Positions 8,347 to 16,272 of a stretch of DNA of 34,701 nt are shown piece after piece. The stretch is from CAYWRO01 sp964460345 (GTDB lineage Bacteria; Planctomycetota; Phycisphaerae; Phycisphaerales; UBA1924), in NCBI GenBank assembly GCA_964460345.1, contig CAYWRO010000039.1, positions 1 to 34,701 of the forward strand, written 5' to 3'. The notes beneath the pieces are model-generated. The model was not told where the DNA came from. It saw only the letters and a list, made by a program, of their open reading frames with translations, and did not search any database. A program made the position numbers and the translations under genes. Each line of letters begins with the position of its first letter. Within the stretch, counting starts at the first letter, position 1.

Positions 8347-8668
8347 CCGCCCGCCAATCCGACAAAGCTCTGGCCAGACACGGCGGGACATGCGACCGGC
8401 CGTAGACCCCTCCTCGCCCGTCCACGCGCTGGGCACCAATGCGAAGAAGGCACAGCTTTCGTCGCTCCCTGCATCCATGCGCCCCGCCCCGCGAATGAAC
8501 ATGGACGTGCGGGGGCCAGGGGACAACGGAGTTTGTTAGGCGTGCCGAGCAGGCCGCATGGCGATCTTTAACGATGCCGCGGCCTGGGAGGGTGTGCCTC
8601 TGCCATGGCGGCTTAAAGAGATGCCGGTTTGGGTCGATGCTGACCCAGGGCGGGCAAGGAGTGTGAGC
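8347..8668. other. Intergenic region after thiC
   Basis: About 320 bases without a gene I can defend. The sequence is GC-rich with no clear terminator or repeat. An in-frame ATG at 8558 would extend the next gene by 37 residues into this stretch (MAIFNDAAAWEGVP), but the added residues look unlike a signal or a domain and the internal ATG at 8669 has a better ribosome-binding site. Confidence 0.5.
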
Positions 8669-8962
8669 ATGGACGCTGCAGCGAAGGTGGTTTTCAGCGC
8701 GATCAAGTGGGGTTCGATACTGGGCGGGACCGGCTTCGCGCTGGGGTTCTTCGGGCCGATGATCCTCGCGCCCGGGGCGAACCAGGGACCGCTGCTGGGA
8801 ATCTTCATCACGGGGCCGCTCGGATTCCTGATTGGCCTGCCCGTAGGCGCGGCCATCGCACTGCTGCCGCGGCTGCGCCAGGGTGGAACGAGCGACGCTG
8901 GCTCTGGGTCGCCGAGTGAATCCGTCCAGCCGTTGCGCGATGAGGATCGGTGGGCGGCCTAG
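8669..8962 (+). CDS. Small membrane protein, two transmembrane segments
   Basis: A 97-residue protein of unknown function. Two hydrophobic helices are visible, roughly 7-30 (VFSAIKWGSILGGTGFALGF) and 42-65 (GIFITGPLGFLIGLPVGAAI), followed by a polar tail. The first half reads like the glycine-rich small integral proteins seen in many bacteria. The ATG at 8669 has AGGAG 8 bp upstream; a longer version from 8558 is possible. No neighbour suggests a role. Confidence 0.55.
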   Translation: MDAAAKVVFSAIKWGSILGGTGFALGFFGPMILAPGANQGPLLGIFITGPLGFLIGLPVGAAIALLPRLRQGGTSDAGSGSPSESVQPLRDEDRWAA

Positions 8963-9019
8963 GAACCTGCGAAGCCCAACAGAACCCCATGACGGCGGCC
9001 GATCGGGTACCATCCGCAC

Positions 9020-9646
9020 ATGACGCCCGATCGTGCCGCGGCGATGCGGCTGTCACAGTTGCTGTTTCTGGCGGTGGCTGCGTGGGGCATGGCTGCCATT
9101 GCGGTGACCGCGTCGGGTACGCTCGCCGAGGTTCCGCGGCCGGCTCTGCCGTTGACGATCGGCGTGCTCGCGGCCGCGGCGGTCGGGGTGATGTTGAGTG
9201 TGCCGCGGCTGCGCTGGTGGGTGCGGCGGGCGGAGCCACGCTGGTTGGTGGGATTTCACCTGGTCCGGTTCATCGGCGCCTACTTCGTGTACCTGACGGC
9301 GCGTGAGCGGCTGCCGGAGCCGTTCGTCTACGCGGGGTGGGCGGACATCGCCGTGGCGGTGTGGGCCCTGGCCCTGGTGACAACCGGGCTGGGTCGGTCG
9401 ACCCTGTCGCTATTGATCTGGAACATCATCGGGCTGCTGGACATCCTGGCTGTGGTGACGGCGGCGACCCGGCTGGGGTTGCGCGCACCGGATTCGATTG
9501 CAGAGTTGACGCGCCTGCCGCTGGGGCTGCTGCCGACGTTTGTCGTGCCGGTGATCATCGCATCGCATGTCCTGCTGTTCGTGCGCCTGGGAATGCGGCC
9601 GCCGGCGATGGATCGGGTACGCCCGATCCGGCTGGAGACGGCGTGA
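9020..9646 (+). CDS. Multi-pass membrane protein, unknown function
   Basis: A 208-residue protein with about six hydrophobic segments: two near the N-terminus (LLFLAVAAWGMAAIAV; LPLTIGVLAAAAVGVML), one around HLVRFIGAYFVYLT, two in the middle (WADIAVAVWALALVT; LLIWNIIGLLDILAVVTAA) and a last one at FVVPVIIASHVLLFVRL. I do not recognise a named family; the closing P-x-I-I-x-S-H-V-L-L-F helix resembles that of uncharacterised conserved membrane proteins. It has no clear operon partner; tpx begins 46 bp downstream with its own GGAGG. Confidence 0.7.
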   Translation: MTPDRAAAMRLSQLLFLAVAAWGMAAIAVTASGTLAEVPRPALPLTIGVLAAAAVGVMLSVPRLRWWVRRAEPRWLVGFHLVRFIGAYFVYLTARERLPEPFVYAGWADIAVAVWALALVTTGLGRSTLSLLIWNIIGLLDILAVVTAATRLGLRAPDSIAELTRLPLGLLPTFVVPVIIASHVLLFVRLGMRPPAMDRVRPIRLETA

Positions 9647-9692
9647 GAAAGATGGGAACGCAAGTGCACCCCCGGCGTGTGGGAGGAATCCA

Positions 9693-10352
9693 ATGATCCG
9701 AGAACGTACGTTTGCCGCCCGGCCGGCCTCAGTGGCGGGAATCTTCGTGGGAATGATCGTGCTTGCAACGGCCGGGTGCGCCTGCCGCGAGGATGCGGGT
9801 GGAACACAGATACAGAGAGGAGCTGCAACGATGGCTGGACAGAGTGCGTCGGTGACAATGCGCGGCGAACCCGTGACGCTGGGGGGCAAACCGCCCGCGG
9901 TTGGCGAGAAGGCGCCTGATTTCACAGCCGTTTCGCAGGACATGAGCCCGAAGCGGCTGAGCGACTACAAGGGGAAGACCGTGGTACTGACGGCTGTGCC
10001 GTCACTGGACACGGCCGTGTGCGACGTGGAAACCAAAAAGTTCAACGAGCGTGCGGGGGAGTTCAACGGTTCGGTGGAGTTCGTCACCGTGAGCATGGAC
10101 CTGCCGTTTGCCCAGAAGCGCTGGTGCGGCGCCAACGGCGTCAAGAACGTGACGACCCTGTCAGACTTCAAGCAGCACGACTTTGCGCGCAAGTACGGCC
10201 TGCGCATGGAAGAGAACGGCCTGCTGGCGCGCACGGTGTACGTGATCGGGCCGGATGGAACGATCACGTACCGCGAGATCGTTCCGGAAGTGACGAAGGA
10301 ACCGAACTACGAAGCGGCGATCGAGGCGGCGCGCGACGCAAACGGCGGATAA
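9693..10352 (+). CDS. tpx: Tpx-type thiol peroxidase with an N-terminal lipoprotein signal
   Basis: A 219-residue atypical 2-Cys peroxiredoxin that reduces peroxides. The core from about residue 56 has VGEKAPDFTAVSQD, the peroxidatic Cys in PSLDTAVCDVE (Cys110) and the resolving Cys in KRWCGANGVKN (Cys145), then TLSDFKQHDFARKYGL; these match Tpx. The first 46 residues are extra: a charged start, a hydrophobic run and a lipobox-like ATAGC, suggesting lipoprotein export. The ATG at 9693 follows GGAGGAATCCA. A second in-frame ATG at 9831 has its own GAGAGGAG about 9 bp upstream and would give a cytosolic 173-residue Tpx of normal length. Confidence 0.92.
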   Translation: MIRERTFAARPASVAGIFVGMIVLATAGCACREDAGGTQIQRGAATMAGQSASVTMRGEPVTLGGKPPAVGEKAPDFTAVSQDMSPKRLSDYKGKTVVLTAVPSLDTAVCDVETKKFNERAGEFNGSVEFVTVSMDLPFAQKRWCGANGVKNVTTLSDFKQHDFARKYGLRMEENGLLARTVYVIGPDGTITYREIVPEVTKEPNYEAAIEAARDANGG

Positions 10353-10384
10353 GGGGACAGGCGAAACCAGGGAAGAGGCGTTTC

Positions 10385-10413
10385 GTTCACGCGGTCTTCT
10401 GGGCCGCGTGAAC
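10385..10413. terminator. Perfect hairpin at the convergent gene ends
   Basis: GTTCACGCGG (10385-10394) and CCGCGTGAAC (10404-10413) form a perfect 10-bp inverted repeat around a 9-base loop. It lies where tpx (plus) and the DJ-1/PfpI gene (minus) converge and covers the last codons of the latter. Neither side has a strong T-run, so it would be a U-poor bidirectional terminator or an mRNA 3'-end stabiliser. Confidence 0.5.
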
Positions 10414-10971
10414 GCCCTCGGCGACTTCCTCGATGGTCTTGTCGATGAAGGCAGGCAGGTCCTTGGGTGAGCGGCTCGTGATGAGACCTTCGTCGACGAC
10501 GACCTCGCTGTCTTCCCATCGCGCGCCGGCGTTCTTGAGGTCCAGCTTCAGTGAGGGATAGCTCGTTATGCGGCGTCCCTCGACGACGCCGGAGTCGATA
10601 AGCAGCCACGGGCCGTGGCAGATCGCCGCGACAGGTTTGCCGGCCTTGAAGAACTCGCGCACGAAGGTCGTCGCGTCCTGGCGCATGCGAAGCTTGTCGG
10701 GGTTCATGACGCCGCCTGGCAGGACGAGGGCGTCGTAGTCGTCGGCATTGGCCTGATCGAGCGTTTTGTCTACTTCGATCTCGTCGCCCCAATCCGTGTG
10801 ATTCCACCCCTTGATGCGGCCGCGGGTCATGGTGTCGGGCGGTGCGATGACGTCGACTTCGGCGCCGGCCTGGCGCAGCGCTTCCAGCGGCTCGGTGAGC
10901 TCAATCTGCTCAAAGCCATCGGTGGCGAGGATGGCGACGTGACGGCCCTTGATGTCATGGCTGTTCTGCAT
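10387..10971 (-). CDS. DJ-1/PfpI family protein (type 1 glutamine amidotransferase-like)
   Basis: A 194-residue cytosolic protein of the DJ-1/PfpI superfamily, whose members act as proteases, chaperones or glyoxalase/deglycase-type enzymes. Visible marks are the start strand HVAILATDGFEQIEL with the conserved Glu (Glu21), DALVLPGGVMNPD, and the nucleophile elbow VAAICHGPWLL (Cys118, His119), which is closest to the PfpI/YhbO type. The ATG at 10971 has AAGGAG 6 bp upstream. Activity cannot be told from sequence; a stress role fits its being next to a peroxidase, though that gene is on the other strand. Confidence 0.9.
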   Translation of the reverse strand: MQNSHDIKGRHVAILATDGFEQIELTEPLEALRQAGAEVDVIAPPDTMTRGRIKGWNHTDWGDEIEVDKTLDQANADDYDALVLPGGVMNPDKLRMRQDATTFVREFFKAGKPVAAICHGPWLLIDSGVVEGRRITSYPSLKLDLKNAGARWEDSEVVVDEGLITSRSPKDLPAFIDKTIEEVAEGVHAAQKTA

Positions 10972-11043
10972 GGTGGTCTCCTTGCGTTTGGCAACTCTTG
11001 GCAAGCCGCGGAGGCATTGCCCTTGGCAAGGACGACCAATATG

Positions 11044-11088
11044 CCCCCCCACCAATCTGCCCCCCCACTGCCCCACCCCACGCCCCCC
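11044..11088 (-). other. G-quadruplex-forming tract upstream of the DJ-1/PfpI gene
   Basis: On the minus strand there are five G-runs of 6, 4, 4, 7 and 7 bases with loops of 3, 1, 4 and 9 bases. The first four runs fit the standard intramolecular quadruplex pattern. The tract lies on the coding strand, in the 169-bp gap between the beta-helix gene and the DJ-1/PfpI gene. The rest of the gap holds nothing I recognise. Confidence 0.6.
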
Positions 11089-11140
11089 TGCTGCGCCGGA
11101 CCGGCCCCGGTGGCCCGGCACAGCGTCCTTCCGGCCGTGC

Positions 11141-12529
11141 TCAGGGAAGCCCGAAGTTGGCCCACGGGTTATCCAACTCAAACGTGGACGTCACGATGGG
11201 GCCGAGCGTGTTGAACAGATCGTCGACATCGAAGTCCTCCCCGTTGTTGTCACGGGCGTGGTTGCGCACGACGACACACGCGCCGATGAAGGTGCTGATG
11301 CCGTGCTGCTCGTTTGACAGTACCTGGTTGGAGTCGATGTGGTTGTAGAGGTCGTCGGCCCGGATGCCGCAGCCAAGGCCCTCTGTGCCGTTGCCTGAGC
11401 AGGTATTCTCGAGGATCCGGCAACGAGCGAAGACGCGGATTCCGTGCCCAGCATTGCCCCGGCAGAGGTTGCCGGTGAGGATGGAGTGCGCCAGGGCATC
11501 GATGCCGTTCTGGCCGTTTCGCACCACCGTGCAGCCGTCGATGGTGCATCCCGCATTCACCTTGATTCCGTGCTGGCCGTTGCCTGATGCAGTGCACGCG
11601 CTGATGGCGCAGTCCTCATCACCCACAATCCCATGCTGGCCGTTGTTGGCGGCCGTACACCCGCGGGCCGATCCTCCGTCGCCGAGCCTGAAGCCCTCAT
11701 TGGTGTTGCCGTGAGCCGTGGAGTCACTGATTATCGCATCGCGGCTGGTGACGTAGCCGGCAAACGCATTGTTGCGGGCCGTGCACCCCTGGATTATGGC
11801 CCGGTCGAAGACCACGAAGCCCGCAGACGTGTTGTCAGCGGAGGTGCAGCCAGTCAGGGAGGCGGTATCCGAGAAGTGGAAGCCGACAGTGTTGCCGGAG
11901 GCGATGCAGGCCTCGAGCGTGTTGTCGTTCAGACCGACGAAGCCGTCCGCACTGTTTGATTGAGAGATGCAGCGCTCCACGCGGGAGCGGCGGCCAAGGG
12001 AAAACCCGCTGCCGCCGTTACCCTGGGCGATGCAATCGGAGACGATACTCTCGTTTCCCACGGAGAAGCCGGTCGATGAGTTATCGACGGAACGGACATT
12101 CCGGATGATCATGCGCCGGTCGTCGGCAGCATCCAGCCCGCGTGTGTTCCAGCCACGGATCGTGCCGTTCTCGATCGTGATGTTCGCACGCTCGCCGAAC
12201 GGCTCGATCGCCGCGCGAGCGCGGGGTACGCCGATGAGTTCGAAGCCGTTGAGGTCGATGGTGACGTCGTCAACGGTGATCTCAATGCCTTTGAAGTTCA
12301 CCACGCCGGTGATGTTCCCGGTGAGGTAGTACGAGCCGGGCGTGGAGATCTGGTAGAGAGAATCAGCATCGCCCGGCGTCGTTTGCGGACCGATCGGGAT
12401 GCGCGGCTCGACCTCGGCAAGAGTCTTGAAGGTCGGGGCTACCGGGCCGGGCGGGGGATTCAGAGGCCCGGCCGCCGCGGAGGCGGCCATCATCACCGAC
12501 AAGCAGATCGCCCGCGTTGCATCACGCAT
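11141..12529 (-). CDS. Secreted right-handed parallel beta-helix repeat protein
   Basis: A 462-residue exported protein. A signal peptide (MRDATRAICLSVMMAASAAAG) is followed by a module containing DADSLYQISTPGSYYLTGNI and DVTIDLNGFELIG, a form I associate with planctomycete exported proteins. From about residue 100 it has around a dozen imperfect 22-24-residue coils (patterns such as GCTAxxNxxxGFxxxxxxxIxxC) with regular Asn, Gly and Cys positions, the layout of pectate-lyase-like beta-helices. I see no clear catalytic triad, so it may bind or line a surface rather than cut a polymer. The ATG at 12529 has GGAG 9 bp upstream. Confidence 0.88.
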   Translation of the reverse strand: MRDATRAICLSVMMAASAAAGPLNPPPGPVAPTFKTLAEVEPRIPIGPQTTPGDADSLYQISTPGSYYLTGNITGVVNFKGIEITVDDVTIDLNGFELIGVPRARAAIEPFGERANITIENGTIRGWNTRGLDAADDRRMIIRNVRSVDNSSTGFSVGNESIVSDCIAQGNGGSGFSLGRRSRVERCISQSNSADGFVGLNDNTLEACIASGNTVGFHFSDTASLTGCTSADNTSAGFVVFDRAIIQGCTARNNAFAGYVTSRDAIISDSTAHGNTNEGFRLGDGGSARGCTAANNGQHGIVGDEDCAISACTASGNGQHGIKVNAGCTIDGCTVVRNGQNGIDALAHSILTGNLCRGNAGHGIRVFARCRILENTCSGNGTEGLGCGIRADDLYNHIDSNQVLSNEQHGISTFIGACVVVRNHARDNNGEDFDVDDLFNTLGPIVTSTFELDNPWANFGLP

Positions 12530-12583
12530 TCTGTTTTCTCCAGTTTCACACCGCACCCACGAGAACGAGACCGCGGCGTGCCA

Positions 12584-12612
12584 ACCTTACCGCGGGGTGG
12601 CTCGGGGTGCAA
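12584..12612 (-). promoter_or_regulatory. Weak candidate promoter for the beta-helix gene
   Basis: On the minus strand TTGCAC and TAAGGT are separated by 17 bp and lie about 55 bp before the start codon at 12529. Each box matches the sigma-70 consensus at only about half of its positions. The spacing is right but the match is weak. Confidence 0.25.
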
Positions 12613-12636
12613 GGGATTTCGGCGTCTCCTCCGCAA

Positions 12637-13143
12637 TCACTCCGGGTCCGCGCCGGCGAAGCGAAGAGGATGAACCTCGAGGCCGCTGAGCGCGTTGTGG
12701 CGGCGGAGCATGTTGAGGCACTGGGCCCGGTGGTGGCTTCCGTGCTCAGCGACCTGGGCAATCGCGACGGAGAACAGGACCGGAACGGCAGCTCCGGGCC
12801 AGAAGACAGCTGCCGCCTCGCCGCGGGCGCTGCGGAATGCCTCGACGGCGGCGCGGAGTTCCGCGTCAGCCTCCTCAAGCAGCCCGAGCAGGTCGTCGGG
12901 CGTCTGCGAGCGGTCCTCAAACCCATCGCGCTCCAGGTACGGCCGCGCAGCGAAGCAGTCCGCAAAGAAGAACATTGTCTCGATGATGTGAGCGAGCGTC
13001 AGCTTGAGTGAGCCCGGACCAATCCCGAGCGTCATGCTGAAGTGAGCAGGCTTCAGATCGCGACAACGCTCGATGATGCGGCGCGTGGCCCAGGCGTTAT
13101 GAGCCAGGAGCGTGGACACGACATCAGCGGGAGTTTCGGGCAT
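12637..13143 (-). CDS. DinB-family metal-binding four-helix protein
   Basis: A 168-residue protein with the DinB/YfiT four-helix-bundle pattern. The helix start LLAHNAWATRRIIERC is typical, and the metal triad is visible as His52 in LTLAHIIET and His134/His138 in EHGSHHRAQ. Members bind a divalent metal; some are thiol-dependent transferases and many are uncharacterised. The ATG at 13143 has no strong ribosome-binding site. It lies 70 bp after the large secreted protein gene and may be read through from it. Confidence 0.85.
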   Translation of the reverse strand: MPETPADVVSTLLAHNAWATRRIIERCRDLKPAHFSMTLGIGPGSLKLTLAHIIETMFFFADCFAARPYLERDGFEDRSQTPDDLLGLLEEADAELRAAVEAFRSARGEAAAVFWPGAAVPVLFSVAIAQVAEHGSHHRAQCLNMLRRHNALSGLEVHPLRFAGADPE

Positions 13144-13200
13144 TCTCGAGGGTAGGACCGTCGCCGTGCACCGGAAAAACGCGATCCCCCCCCGCCCCCC

Positions 13201-13214
13201 GCCGCTCGTGCGGC
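13201..13214 (-). terminator. Small hairpin after the 997-residue secreted protein
   Basis: GCCGC, ACGA and GCGGC form a 5-bp stem with a tetraloop touching the stop codon, read on the minus strand. It is followed by G6-C-G8 and not by a T-run; TTTTT appears only some 20 bases later. It is a weak terminator candidate. Confidence 0.25.
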
Positions 13215-16207
13215 TACGGGATGACCACTGCCTTTCGCAGGTAAACCGGCGAGTCGTTGTCCTCGACCTTGATCATGACGGCCTTGCCCGAGAGGGCCGC
13301 CGCGGCATCGGGGAAATAGAACTGCCGCCGCGTCGTGCCGCCGGGCTCGAGGTTGCTGATGTGCACAACCTGGCTCGGTTGCCCGGGCGCCCGCACCTCC
13401 ATGCGAAGGGTCCGCGGCGTCGAACCGGTGTTCGTGAGCATGGCGACGATGGAAACGTCCGGTCCGGAAGCCGCCGGCATCAGGATGAAATCAGGCGTGA
13501 GTTCCAGGTCGGAAAGACCGATCTCCAGGGGTCGCTTCAGGACCAGGGGCGGGTAGTCCCGGTCGGTGCGCAAGCGGAAGACCACCTCCATCTCCTGCCG
13601 GCCTGCCATTTCGCCCGGGCTGAAGCGGAGGCTGACCGGGACGCGCTCGGTCTTGCCGGGCGCGATGAAGAGCCGCTCCGTTCCCCGCGGCGAGACGTCC
13701 CACTCGCCGGGCTCTCCATGGCGCGGGGGACGAAGCTGATAGTGCACTTCCAGGGAAGTCGGCCAGGGATTGTGGAGGATGAGCTCGCGCTCGTGAATGG
13801 CGGAAATTGCTTCGATGAAGGGCTGATCGATGCGGAACTCGGAGATGAACCGTGCAACGTACGGGTCGATGCCCTCGATAAAGACGGGAATTTCACCAAC
13901 CGTGATGCGTTGCGTGCGTTCCTGCGACTGGCTCAGCTTCGTCCGATTGCCAAAGGCGTCGACGACTGTGAGCGGGCTGTCGCCAGCGAGAAATGCCAAA
14001 GTCGCCTTGTCGCGATCAGACGATTCATTCCACGCAACCAGTGCGCCCCGGGCAAGTGCGCCCGTCGAGGGATCGTGCTCGGCGAGGAAGTAACAACGCA
14101 CACCCGGAGTCAGATTGAGGGAGCCGAGGATGCGGCGACCGGAGAGTTGATCGCAGAGCGTCCGCCAGACGGCCATCTCCGGGCCGGCGTGCACCTGCGA
14201 CACGGAGATGCTGCGGCCGGAGTCCACCGTCCACGGATGATCCAGTGCAATGCGCGAGGTGTCGTCTTCGCCGAACGCTTGCCAGAACTCAATCGTGCGG
14301 CGCATGGTTTCGATCACGCGGCCTCGCGCATCGGCCTCGCCGGCCGCGGGCAGATCGAGTACGAGGGTGACCTCCGGGGCGTGACCCGAGGCGTCGCGTG
14401 CCTCACCCAGTTCCGCCGCGAGCAGTTCCATGGAAGCGGGCGGCATCCACGCGGGGTAGGTCATGGTGACAGCATCCAGCACGGGAGAGCCGGGCGTCGG
14501 GGGCTGGGAAGGCACGAACGCGGGCACCGGAGCGGTTCGCGCCGCCAGCAGGTCGGCCGGCAAAGCCCAGTCAGCGCGCCAGCCCAGACCGATGACGGGA
14601 CCAGGAGCCAAACGGCGAACGACCTCGTCAAACGCGACCATGTCCGAACGCAGGTCGTTCATCCAGAAAGATCCGCCTTCCAGGAGGGCGAGCCGGCCCG
14701 GATGCGCACCCAGCCTGCCCCATCCAGGTTGCGCAGCGACGATGTTCCAACGCCGGATGCGCTGGCCGTAACGGTCCAGGATCGGGTGCAGGTACGGCCC
14801 CCACTCCGATTCATCGAGCCTCACAAGCGCGAGGGGGTCATGCACGTCTACATGAGTGCGGGCCGCCACGGTCTGCGGAATCGTGGCCACGACAAGGGTG
14901 ATGTCGTGCCCGCGAGAGGCAAGTTGGTCGATGACGGCCGTGCGCTGCGACTGTCTCGCTTCGAAGGTGGCGACGGTGTCTTCGGGGCGCCAGGCCCAGA
15001 GGTGCACGAAGTGCGCGCCGCTCTGCCGGACGAGTTGTGGCAGAGCATCCAGGTGCTCCTCGGGAAGTCGATCCGCGATGATGCCAAACCGGCGGCGGTC
15101 GCTGTCGTACCGGCCGCCGTGCCGCGACGAGCCGGATGGCAACCACGCGAACTGCATGCGCGTGGCGCCGATCGTGGCAGCCTCGTTCGGGCGCACCAGA
15201 CCCAGCGCGCTGACGTGGAGTTCCGCCGTATACCAGCCATACTGCTGGATCGGAGGGCGCCAGCGCCATGGCTCGCCGTCGGCGCGAATCAGCGCCTCCT
15301 GGCTCGCGACAACGCTGCCCTCCAGATCACGCACCGTGACACGCGCCTGGAGGCTGTGCGCCGCCAGGTCTTGAACGGACGCTTCCAGGAGCGGCGGCTG
15401 GTCCGCCGCGGCGGCCTCCGAAGCGGGGTCCATGGCCCGGGAAAGATGGATGCGCGGCAACTGGTACACGATGACATCGTCCAGCCACGCGCGACCGTCC
15501 ATGTCCTCCAGCAGCACCTGCTCATCGCCCAACGCGGCCTCGGAGCCAAACTGCGCGGGCTGGAGCAGTTCGCAGTCGATCTGCAGGTAGGCGGCGTCCT
15601 CATGCCGCCCGGCCAGGCGGAGCGATATCGGCCGCCACGGGCCGGGTTCGTCCAGATCGGTGTTTGTGCGAATCGGCTCGGTGCGAACTTCAGCGCCGGG
15701 AAGGGGCTCCCCGCGCTCATCAAGAAGACGGATGGCGACGAACGCGCGTGCGTGGGTGAGACGGTCGGTGCGAACCCAGGCGGTCAGCGCGTAGTCGCCG
15801 AAGGGAAGGACCGGGATGACGCCGGGCATGAGGCGCAGTGAGTTGCTGCCGCCGCGGACGGGGAGGACGACGGCGGTTCCGCCGTTGCGACCTCCCGTGT
15901 GATCGAAGGCCGCCTCGTTGTAGAGAGGAAAGCCCGGCCGCGGGCGTGAACGGGTCTCCTGGGCCCGGAACCAGTCGCGCGGCATGGGATCCGGGTTGTT
16001 CGGCTCCTCAAAATCGAAGATTCGGACAATCCGGCGGACCCGACCGTCGGCTGCATCGTCCGTGTACTGCCCGCCCGAGGAGGACGTGGCGATCTGGGCG
16101 AGGCAAGACGCCGAGCCGATGGCGAGAGCCGCCGCTCCGCTCATCGCCGCGACCACAGCCGCTCGCCCTGCGGCGCGCATGACAACCTTGCCGGCGCTCC
16201 AGCCCAT
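13214..16207 (-). CDS. Large secreted protein with jelly-roll and barrel-like regions
   Basis: A 997-residue exported protein I cannot name. After a signal-like segment (about 10-38) comes a region from FDFEEPNNPDPMPRDWF (63) to DDVIVYQLPRI (about 252) that reads like a carbohydrate-binding jelly-roll with the usual capture of ends. The middle (HFVHLWAWRPEDTV, HDITLVVATIPQTVAAR, RRWNIVAAQPGWGR, PGPVIGLGWRADW) resembles a degraded TIM-barrel as in glycoside hydrolases. The last 300 residues are beta-rich, Ig-like (SLEVHYQLRPPRHGEPGEW). ATG at 16207 is assumed; ATG at 16180 has a better AAGG site and starts right at the signal. It lies 65 bp after the ABC permease gene, so it may be its cargo or partner. 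Confidence 0.75.
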   Translation of the reverse strand: MGWSAGKVVMRAAGRAAVVAAMSGAAALAIGSASCLAQIATSSSGGQYTDDAADGRVRRIVRIFDFEEPNNPDPMPRDWFRAQETRSRPRPGFPLYNEAAFDHTGGRNGGTAVVLPVRGGSNSLRLMPGVIPVLPFGDYALTAWVRTDRLTHARAFVAIRLLDERGEPLPGAEVRTEPIRTNTDLDEPGPWRPISLRLAGRHEDAAYLQIDCELLQPAQFGSEAALGDEQVLLEDMDGRAWLDDVIVYQLPRIHLSRAMDPASEAAAADQPPLLEASVQDLAAHSLQARVTVRDLEGSVVASQEALIRADGEPWRWRPPIQQYGWYTAELHVSALGLVRPNEAATIGATRMQFAWLPSGSSRHGGRYDSDRRRFGIIADRLPEEHLDALPQLVRQSGAHFVHLWAWRPEDTVATFEARQSQRTAVIDQLASRGHDITLVVATIPQTVAARTHVDVHDPLALVRLDESEWGPYLHPILDRYGQRIRRWNIVAAQPGWGRLGAHPGRLALLEGGSFWMNDLRSDMVAFDEVVRRLAPGPVIGLGWRADWALPADLLAARTAPVPAFVPSQPPTPGSPVLDAVTMTYPAWMPPASMELLAAELGEARDASGHAPEVTLVLDLPAAGEADARGRVIETMRRTIEFWQAFGEDDTSRIALDHPWTVDSGRSISVSQVHAGPEMAVWRTLCDQLSGRRILGSLNLTPGVRCYFLAEHDPSTGALARGALVAWNESSDRDKATLAFLAGDSPLTVVDAFGNRTKLSQSQERTQRITVGEIPVFIEGIDPYVARFISEFRIDQPFIEAISAIHERELILHNPWPTSLEVHYQLRPPRHGEPGEWDVSPRGTERLFIAPGKTERVPVSLRFSPGEMAGRQEMEVVFRLRTDRDYPPLVLKRPLEIGLSDLELTPDFILMPAASGPDVSIVAMLTNTGSTPRTLRMEVRAPGQPSQVVHISNLEPGGTTRRQFYFPDAAAALSGKAVMIKVEDNDSPVYLRKAVVIP

Positions 16208-16272
16208 GGTGGAGTTATCGGCTTCCGTGGGGGGTGTTCTACACGGGCTCGGCCGCGCAACCCGACAGCCGT

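Noticed and set aside
13180..13200. A second G-quadruplex from the G6-C-G8 run
   Set aside because: Only two long runs are present; four separate runs with loops cannot be laid out convincingly.
13112..15841. A 909-codon open frame on the plus strand opposite the large secreted protein
   Set aside because: Its translation is Arg/Gly/His-rich without domains, while the minus strand encodes a protein with a signal peptide and recognisable folds. High GC content leaves the antisense frame open.
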